Assembly: GCF_004362395.1 (NCBI RefSeq)
Contig: NZ_SNWE01000025.1
Span: 1-58,528, forward strand
Length of the DNA: 58,528 bases
Direction: 5' to 3'
DNA from: Salegentibacter sp. 24
Lineage (GTDB): Bacteria; Bacteroidota; Bacteroidia; Flavobacteriales; Flavobacteriaceae
The position numbers and the translations under genes were made by a program. The notes under the pieces were generated by a model. The model saw nothing but the letters and a program-made list of their open reading frames with translations, did not search any database and was not told the DNA's origin. Of this stretch, positions 53,255-58,528 are shown in pieces (position 1 is the first letter of the stretch; each line of letters starts with the position of its first letter).

Positions 53255-54224
53255 TAGATTTAATTTTAATTTCATTTAAAAGTCTGGATTGGTTAATATT
53301 ATCCAAATATTCCTGGTTCTTATCTCTAATTCCTGTTATAAGATCATAAAAATAGAGTAACATATTTCTAAAGTGGTTGTCTTCTTTTAATTGTATCTCT
53401 CGTAATCCATCTTGATTTGTTTCTAAATTTACTACCGGTTGAAATCCACTCTTTGCTGTGAAAATTCTATTTGAATATAATTTACCTTTGGATCCAATTA
53501 CCTCAAGATTACATTGATAGTAATTATCAAAGCCAAATGCAATTTGAGAAAAAAGATTCCCATTATTCTGTTGTAAAAAGGCACCGCCCCAAATATCTAC
53601 ATCAAACCCTTCTTTTTTATTTAATACAGCCGAAGAAACATAAATATTATTACCCATTAATATTTGGGATAATTTTAATGGATACGCCCCTGCATCCAGT
53701 AAGGCTCCTCCACCTAACGAATTATTGTAACGAATATTTTCCTTGTCTGGAAAGGGAGGAAAACAAAATGTGCTTCTTATTATTCGAAGATCTCCGATAG
53801 TACCTTTATCTAATATTTTTAATATGGCGTTTAATTGAGAGTGAAATCTAAATTGAAAGTTTTCAACTAATACTAGATTTGAATTTCTTGCAATTTTATT
53901 TAGTTCTATAACTTCTTGCTCATTACAAGCCAGGGATTTTTCTACTAATACGTGCAAACCTTTTTGAAGAGATTTTTTAACCCATTCAAAATGGAGAGCA
54001 TTAGGCAAAGGGATATAAATTGCGTCTAATACACTTTTATCCAGAATGCTTTCATATCCCTTAAATACTTTCCCTTCAAAACTTACCTGTTCAGGATTTC
54101 TTCTGCTTGCAATTCCAACAAAATCGAAATTATTATTTAGAATTTTTAATTCAGGAACAAAAGATCTCAAGGCTATATTTGCTGCTCCCAGTACACCTAT
54201 TTTTATTTTTTTATTTTCCTTCAT
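53247..54224 (-). CDS. Gfo/Idh/MocA-family dTDP-sugar 3-ketoreductase
   Basis: 325 residues. Seen: an N-terminal NAD(P) motif IKIGVLGAANIALRSFVPEL and the VEKSLACNEQE segment (about 92-102), where Ser replaces the usual Pro of EKP. The His/Tyr-containing GGALLDAGAYPLKL follows later. In dTDP-deoxysugar pathways such proteins (for example KijD10) reduce the C3 keto group after 2,3-dehydration. Four-base overlap with the dehydratase gene supports that link. A different substrate cannot be excluded. Confidence 0.75.
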   Translation of the reverse strand: MKENKKIKIGVLGAANIALRSFVPELKILNNNFDFVGIASRRNPEQVSFEGKVFKGYESILDKSVLDAIYIPLPNALHFEWVKKSLQKGLHVLVEKSLACNEQEVIELNKIARNSNLVLVENFQFRFHSQLNAILKILDKGTIGDLRIIRSTFCFPPFPDKENIRYNNSLGGGALLDAGAYPLKLSQILMGNNIYVSSAVLNKKEGFDVDIWGGAFLQQNNGNLFSQIAFGFDNYYQCNLEVIGSKGKLYSNRIFTAKSGFQPVVNLETNQDGLREIQLKEDNHFRNMLLYFYDLITGIRDKNQEYLDNINQSRLLNEIKIKSNE

Positions 54225-55642
54225 AAATTATAAGATAAAGCAGCCATGAGACTTCTGGCTTGAATGTTAATATAATTGTTATGTTTTATGAAGGTTTGTA
54301 ACTGATTATAGGTCATCCAAATAAAATTTTCTGACGTTTCTTCCGGAAAATCATCATTAGCTAAAATGATCATATTCCTATTTTGCTCCTGATAAAATCT
54401 GCCTCCTTCTTCTGATTGAAAGGTGTCGAATATAATTTCATCTTTTTTTACATTTATAACGTAATCTAGATACGGTAGGTTTTTAATGGAATAATCATTT
54501 TTATAATTCCCTGTAAGAGACTGAACAGTAGGTGCAAATTCTATTATATCAAAATTACCACATTCCAATTTAGCCTGAACCAGGAAATGCAATACTCCAT
54601 CTATATTTTTGCAGACAAATGCACAGATTCCTTCTTGTACTGGTTTTACCATCGGCTGTGTCCAGCTTACAACTTCTCTATTGCCTATTTTTATATCTGT
54701 CGCAATAATTTCAAAATATTTATTTTCTATATGCCGGATCTTCGATTCTTCAATTATCCAGTCATTCAAAGAAAATAAAGGTATTTGAGTAATTTGTAAA
54801 TCAAACTTACATTTTTGATGAGTAATAAATAAGATTATATCATTGATAGAATTGACACCTTCGATATCAAAAGAGCTAGACTTTAGAAGACCATTAGCAA
54901 ACTTACTTATGGGTAAGCCTGAAAAACCTCTAATTAAATTTAAACTTTCGAAATTAAAACCTCCAATTGGAATGCCAGAGAGTACCGTTCGAGTATCCAT
55001 ATTAACGATATTATCTAATTGCATTAATTCCTTTATTTGAGCTAATGTTAACCAAATAAAATTTTCTAAGACCTCAATATCTTCCTCGATTGTGATTATA
55101 ATATTCCTGTTTCTTTTTTTTAAAAATCGCCCACCTTGCTCAGATTGAAGCTGATCTAACAAAATATTATTTTTATTTGCTTTTTGAAAATATTCCAAAT
55201 ATGGTGGTGGATTTCCTTTATGTACTCGAAGATAATTACTTTTTGTGGCCTGAAGGGTAGGTGATAATTGTACAAAATTTATATTACCGGGCTCGACTTT
55301 TGCCTGCATCAAAAAATGCAACACACCGTTAAATTCTTTGGTTATTAACCCTAGATAACCTATTTCAGGTTGATTAATAATAGGTTGATTCCATGTATTG
55401 ACAGCACCATAATTCGTGGTAATTTCTAGACCATCGATAGAAAAGAAATGCCCAGACTCATGCTTAAGTGAGTTATTATCAAAATCCCAATTTTTTAATT
55501 TAGAAAACGGGATTTGATCAATCTCAACTTCTATAACTTCATTTTGTCTTCTGATCCAGTTCAGAGCGAAATCTGTTGATACAAGGGATTTATCTTTCTC
55601 TAAGAGACTTTTCAAAAACTTTTGATTAAAACCTATTTTCAT
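54221..55642 (-). CDS. dTDP-4-keto-6-deoxyhexose 2,3-dehydratase
   Basis: 473 residues made of two similar halves, the hallmark of the EvaA/TylX3 family. Repeat 1 has NTWNQPIINQPEIGYLGLIT and FLMQAKVEPGNINFVQLSPT; repeat 2 has VSWTQPMVKPVQEGICAFV and FLVQAKLECGNFDIIEFAPT. It removes water from dTDP-4-keto-6-deoxyglucose, giving a 3,4-diketo-2,6-dideoxy sugar. Next genes: a Gfo/Idh ketoreductase and an aminotransferase. Its substrate needs an RmlB, but only a decayed rmlB lies nearby. Confidence 0.85.
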   Translation of the reverse strand: MKIGFNQKFLKSLLEKDKSLVSTDFALNWIRRQNEVIEVEIDQIPFSKLKNWDFDNNSLKHESGHFFSIDGLEITTNYGAVNTWNQPIINQPEIGYLGLITKEFNGVLHFLMQAKVEPGNINFVQLSPTLQATKSNYLRVHKGNPPPYLEYFQKANKNNILLDQLQSEQGGRFLKKRNRNIIITIEEDIEVLENFIWLTLAQIKELMQLDNIVNMDTRTVLSGIPIGGFNFESLNLIRGFSGLPISKFANGLLKSSSFDIEGVNSINDIILFITHQKCKFDLQITQIPLFSLNDWIIEESKIRHIENKYFEIIATDIKIGNREVVSWTQPMVKPVQEGICAFVCKNIDGVLHFLVQAKLECGNFDIIEFAPTVQSLTGNYKNDYSIKNLPYLDYVINVKKDEIIFDTFQSEEGGRFYQEQNRNMIILANDDFPEETSENFIWMTYNQLQTFIKHNNYINIQARSLMAALSYNL

Positions 55643-55686
55643 TACAATTTTTTCTTATAATATAATACCTAATCGTATATTCTAAT

Positions 55687-56559
55687 TTACTCTAATATGG
55701 TTTCACCCATCTCCCTTAAGTATTGTCCATATTTAGACTTACCATATTGTTTGTGCAATTTTGCTAACTGTTGTTTGTTAATAAATTTACTTAGAAATGC
55801 TACTTCTTCTATACATCCGATCATAGTACTTTGACGGTTTTGTAAGACCCTAATAAATTCGGTCGCATCATCAAGTGATTCAACTGTACCTGTATCAAAC
55901 CAACTCATACCGCGATTCATAACTCCTACTTCCAGATTATTATTTTGTAAGTAAATTTCATTAATTGCAGTAATCTCTTTTTCTCCTCGCGCCGAAGGTT
56001 TTACTTCTTTAGCATACTCCACTACATTATTATCATAAAAATACAAACCGGGTATAGCATATTTGGATTTAGGGATTTTAGGTTTCTCTTCTATACTTTT
56101 TACTTTTTGATTTTCATCAAACTCTACCACCCCATAGCGTTGGGGATCTTTAACTGGATAAGCAAAGATAGACGCTCCATTAATATTTAATTTACTTCTT
56201 AATAAATTGACAAGACCATTTCCATGGAAAATATTATCGCCTAAAGCTAAAGCCACTTTCTCATTGCCAATAAATTTTTCGCCAATTAAAAAAGCTTCTG
56301 CAAGTCCATTTGGTTCTTCCTGTATTGCATATTGGAAATCACAACCAACCTGGGAACCATCTCCTAATAATTTCTGGAAAGCTTCCTGGTCATGAGGTGT
56401 TGTGATGAACAAGATTTCTCTAATTCCTGATAACATCAAAACAGATAATGGATAATAGATCATTGGTTTATCATATACAGGAAGAAGTTGTTTACTTACC
56501 GCAATAGTAATTGGATATAAACGTGTTCCACTACCTCCAGCTAGAATTATTCCTTTCAT
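55687..56559 (-). CDS. rmlA: glucose-1-phosphate thymidylyltransferase
   Basis: 290 residues. Makes dTDP-glucose from dTTP and glucose-1-phosphate. Seen: GIILAGGSGTRLYPIT (3-18), KQLLPVYDKPMIYYPLSVLM, LALGDNIFHG (about 110), ARGEKEITAINEIYL and GMSWFDTGTVESLDDAT. A complete and typical RmlA. It lies eight bases downstream of the decayed rmlB (56568-57130) and 44 bases upstream of the 2,3-dehydratase gene, so it feeds the dTDP-sugar branch of this locus. Confidence 0.95.
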   Translation of the reverse strand: MKGIILAGGSGTRLYPITIAVSKQLLPVYDKPMIYYPLSVLMLSGIREILFITTPHDQEAFQKLLGDGSQVGCDFQYAIQEEPNGLAEAFLIGEKFIGNEKVALALGDNIFHGNGLVNLLRSKLNINGASIFAYPVKDPQRYGVVEFDENQKVKSIEEKPKIPKSKYAIPGLYFYDNNVVEYAKEVKPSARGEKEITAINEIYLQNNNLEVGVMNRGMSWFDTGTVESLDDATEFIRVLQNRQSTMIGCIEEVAFLSKFINKQQLAKLHKQYGKSKYGQYLREMGETILE

Positions 56560-56567
56560 ATTTATTT

Positions 56568-57130
56568 TTATTTACATTGTTCTTTATCATGATTTTGGTA
56601 TCCTCATCTGGCAATATTTTCTAACCAATCTTAATTTTCCAAATAGCAATCAATTGTTTTCTCCAGTCCTTCTTAAAAAATTATTGTTGACATCCAATCT
56701 AATTATATTTAATTATTAATGTATCTATGGCATAACTTTAATTATAACCCGGTCTATCCTTTAAATAAGAAATCAAAATAACTGAATAACCCTCATCCAT
56801 AATTTATTATCTCTCAGCTTATCTATTAAATGAATAAATACTATATTCTGCCATTCATTAAAGTCTCCAATATACAGGTTTCTTTAATTTCATTCTTAAT
56901 AAAAAGAAGATCAATTGTCTCAACATGATCTTTATCAAACAATAAGTCCCTGGTATACTAAATACCGAATAAGTTAAATTAATTTTTCGATCCTATAACT
57001 TTCAAATTTTCGAGATTCCCTACATAAATAAAGTATCGATACTAAAATTTCGTCTTGAGGATATTTAATTACAAATAATCTCACAAACTGGAAACCTATA
57101 AATTTTTCACCACCTAATTAAAATTTTCAT
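56568..57130 (-). pseudogene. rmlB: decayed rmlB (dTDP-glucose 4,6-dehydratase) remnant
   Basis: Minus-strand DNA between rmlA and the sulfotransferase reads, across several frames and stops, as pieces of RmlB in the right order. They are: MKILI plus GG-KFIG...FVRLFVIKYP (N-terminal Rossmann motif, from the ATG at 57130); RDLLFDKDHVETIDLLF (compare the RDWLFVEDH signature); IGDFNEWQNI; LISYLKDRPGYN...YAID; and EGLEKTIDCYLEN with a near-normal C-terminus ending at a TAA at 56568. At about 560 bases it is roughly half the normal size; the middle with the catalytic YxxxK region is missing. The comparison is from memory of RmlB motifs, not an alignment. Confidence 0.8.
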
Positions 57131-57134
57131 ATTT

Positions 57135-57338
57135 TCACTTTTTATTTACGAATCGCTTAATAATTAAATCCAATTGTTTCTTTTGTTTCTCTTCAAAAAA
57201 AATCATCTTCAATCCAACTAAAAAACCAGTTTTAGCATTTCATCCTAAACCATGAGCAACTCCAAATTTTAAAAGCTAATACCGTTTTTCCTATACCAAA
57301 CTAACCACAATGGAATCTTTCCTACCTTGATTTAGGAA
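57135..57338 (-). pseudogene. unidentified decayed coding remnant
   Basis: Between the sulfotransferase stop and the rmlB remnant. On the minus strand the last 35 or so codons are nearly open, reading NAKTGFLVGLKMIFLKRN and then KQLDLIIKRFVNKK, ending in a TGA at 57137-57135 five bases before the rmlB ATG. Upstream the frame is broken by a TGA and at least one shift (IPLWLVWYRKNGIS, then KFGVAHGLG). It looks like the 3' part of a lost gene that preceded rmlB, but I cannot name the family. Confidence 0.4.
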
Positions 57339-57992
57339 CTACTTTGAAATAAAGTTTTGATAATATTTTAAGTCATCTTCGTTAAAAACTTTTTTCCAAC
57401 TATCTTTAGATCCTTTATTGGGTAATAATCCTAAAGGTTTTTCTATAATTTTTATATCTGTATTGTTAAATTTTTTATAATATTGCATTGGAAAACAATG
57501 TAACAATATTTTTTTATAAACTTTTCCAGGATTCTCTAATAGTTCTTCGTAAGAAATTAAAACAATATTTCCTTTAAGTCGACTCCACTCCTCAACGTGT
57601 TTACTCCAGTGTTCAAAAATGGTTAATCCTTCTCCTATTTTATTTCCAGGGCTACCTTTCCAGTCTAATGGAGTGCGTAAAAATTCAGAAAAGCTTAATC
57701 CACTCATTTCTCTATTAAGAAAATTAGGAGTTTTCCAAATGGAATAAGCTACAGCTCTCCCATCTCTGTAAATATAGAGAAGGGGTTTAGGTTTTAATCT
57801 AAAGCTTCGTTTTGGAAAGTGGTGTCCTCCGAATAATTGACCGTAAGGATTCAATTCTTTAGTTTTTCTATTCGACCAATGCCCCCAAGTTAAATCTTTA
57901 ACACTAAGATCTCTATTCGGATAAAAGTTATTTGCAACAAAGGCTTCCAGAAAATGTGTGCCAGATCTAGGATGCGAAAATATTTTAATCAT
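57339..57992 (-). CDS. sulfotransferase-domain protein
   Basis: 217 residues. Seen: the 5'-phosphosulfate-binding loop FSHPRSGTHFLE (about 4-15) and a later IYRDGRAVAYSIWK (about 93-106), the 3'-phosphate-binding RDxRxxAxS-like motif of PAPS sulfotransferases. Near the C-terminus LISYEELLENP is also typical. Would transfer sulfate from PAPS to a sugar. CysN, which helps make the activated sulfate, is encoded directly upstream with an 18-base gap. Cytosolic; acceptor unknown. Confidence 0.8.
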   Translation of the reverse strand: MIKIFSHPRSGTHFLEAFVANNFYPNRDLSVKDLTWGHWSNRKTKELNPYGQLFGGHHFPKRSFRLKPKPLLYIYRDGRAVAYSIWKTPNFLNREMSGLSFSEFLRTPLDWKGSPGNKIGEGLTIFEHWSKHVEEWSRLKGNIVLISYEELLENPGKVYKKILLHCFPMQYYKKFNNTDIKIIEKPLGLLPNKGSKDSWKKVFNEDDLKYYQNFISK

Positions 57993-58010
57993 TACAACTG
58001 ATTTTTAAAT

Positions 58011-58528
58011 TTAAACTATCATTCCCGCAGCCACGGTTTCATTTGTGCTTTCATCAATTAGTATAATGCTACCGGTATTACGGTTTTCTCGGTAAGTATC
58101 CAACATCATCCTTCTGGTAGTTCTTATTTTAACCCTTGCAATATCGTTCATATCAAGGGTCGGATCATTTTTATCCCTTTCAAAAGTATTGATATCCATT
58201 TTATAAACCACTTCTTTGATTATGGCACGTTCTTCGTGAGTAGTGTGCAGAATGGTATATTTCGCCCTGGGCTTTGCCGGATCATTATTAAGCCAACATA
58301 ACATTACATCAAATTCCTGCTCCATTTCAGGCTGATTGTTTTTTCTTACAATCATATCACCCCTACTAACATCAATATCATCTTCAAGGGTCAATGATAT
58401 ACTCATAGGAGCATAAGCCTCCTGAACTTGCTCTTCCCCTGTATTAATCGATTTGATTTTAGATTGAAATCCAGATGGTAAAACAGCTACGTCATCCCCA
58501 ACTCTGTAAATTCCGCTGGCTATTCTTC
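58011..58528 (-). CDS. cysN: sulfate adenylyltransferase subunit 1, C-terminal part (cut by window edge)
   Basis: The frame is open through the right window edge, so only about the last 171 codons are seen. They match the second and third beta-barrel domains of the EF-Tu-like GTPase subunit CysN: RIASGIYRVGDDVAVLPSGF, TLEDDIDVSRGDMIV, MLCWLNNDPAKPRAKYTI and the C-terminal RKN-TGSIILIDESTNETVA region. The G-domain lies outside. Works with CysD to make adenosine phosphosulfate. Whether it is fused to an APS kinase cannot be judged here, although the C-terminus ends right after the barrel. Confidence 0.85.
   Translation of the reverse strand, partial: RIASGIYRVGDDVAVLPSGFQSKIKSINTGEEQVQEAYAPMSISLTLEDDIDVSRGDMIVRKNNQPEMEQEFDVMLCWLNNDPAKPRAKYTILHTTHEERAIIKEVVYKMDINTFERDKNDPTLDMNDIARVKIRTTRRMMLDTYRENRNTGSIILIDESTNETVAAGMIV

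Noticed and set aside
16584-56559. Oligosaccharyltransferase (PglB/PglL) or NeuB/KdsA synthase genes
   Set aside because: Looked for because of the Pgl-like and CMP-sugar genes, but no protein in the window shows the WWDYG-type, O-antigen-ligase-type or NeuB/SAF-domain features.
57241-57300. GIGKT P-loop-like reading in the relic upstream of rmlB
   Set aside because: It appears in one short frame only, next to stops, and the remaining pieces in other frames do not fit an ATPase; probably chance.
1-58528. CRISPR arrays, tRNA or rRNA genes, intact insertion sequences, replication origins
   Set aside because: No regularly spaced repeats, cloverleaf-type sequence, rRNA motifs or transposase genes were recognised on reading both strands.

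Overview
The window looks like a chromosome segment from a marine-type member of the Bacteroidota, most likely the Flavobacteriaceae. The reasons are the low GC content, a fused thrA followed by thrB and thrC, TAnnTTTG-type promoter sequences, weak Shine-Dalgarno sites, a PAS-rich signalling set, and a long Wza/Wzc exopolysaccharide locus of flavobacterial layout. The genus cannot be fixed from the sequence alone.

Left flank (1-9.9 kb), housekeeping genes. thrA-thrB-thrC lie on the minus strand, preceded by a candidate leader-peptide attenuator. Next come a VWA/MoxR-ATPase pair (minus), then a PAP2-family lipid phosphatase and a membrane-anchored endonuclease/exonuclease/phosphatase protein (plus).

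Signalling and capsule border (9.9-16.5 kb). A minus-strand run holds a Wzi-like outer-membrane protein, a PAS histidine kinase, a REC-PAS-DHp protein lacking an ATPase domain, and a single-domain response regulator. A CpsB/YwqE-type tyrosine phosphatase faces the other way and converges on the wzc end of the polysaccharide operon.

Polysaccharide locus (16.6-58.5 kb), all on the minus strand and transcribed from right to left. In transcription order it has: (a) sulfate activation (cysN, cut by the window edge) and a PAPS-type sulfotransferase; (b) two decayed gene remnants, one recognisable as rmlB; (c) a dTDP-sugar set (rmlA, 2,3-dehydratase, Gfo/Idh ketoreductase, aminotransferase, acetyltransferase) that would make a dTDP-4-acetamido-2,4,6-trideoxyhexose; (d) a Wzx flippase, a WecF-like transferase and many GT2/GT4 glycosyltransferases, including a tandem GT2 duplication and a formyltransferase-like/beta-propeller fusion; (e) GNAT, a Wzy-like polymerase, a NodB-type deacetylase, an AsnB-like amidotransferase, a PglK/MsbA-like ABC flippase and a KpsC/S-like capsule protein; (f) a tightly overlapping cassette of DRE-TIM aldolase, CMP-sugar synthetase, HAD phosphatase and a GT29 sialyltransferase-like enzyme; (g) a bacillosamine-type initiation module (PglC, PglD, PglE and PglF homologues plus a GT4); (h) wza and wzc.

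Together the locus encodes a complex surface glycan. It is probably started on undecaprenyl phosphate with a diacetamido-trideoxyhexose and carries an N-acetylated trideoxyhexose, a CMP-activated keto-acid-like sugar, and possibly amide and sulfate groups. The best candidate for undescribed biochemistry is the aldolase/CMP-transferase/HAD/GT29 cassette, because no NeuB- or KdsA-type synthase is present in the window. The decayed rmlB beside a complete downstream dTDP-sugar pathway and the putative threonine attenuator are the next most interesting points.
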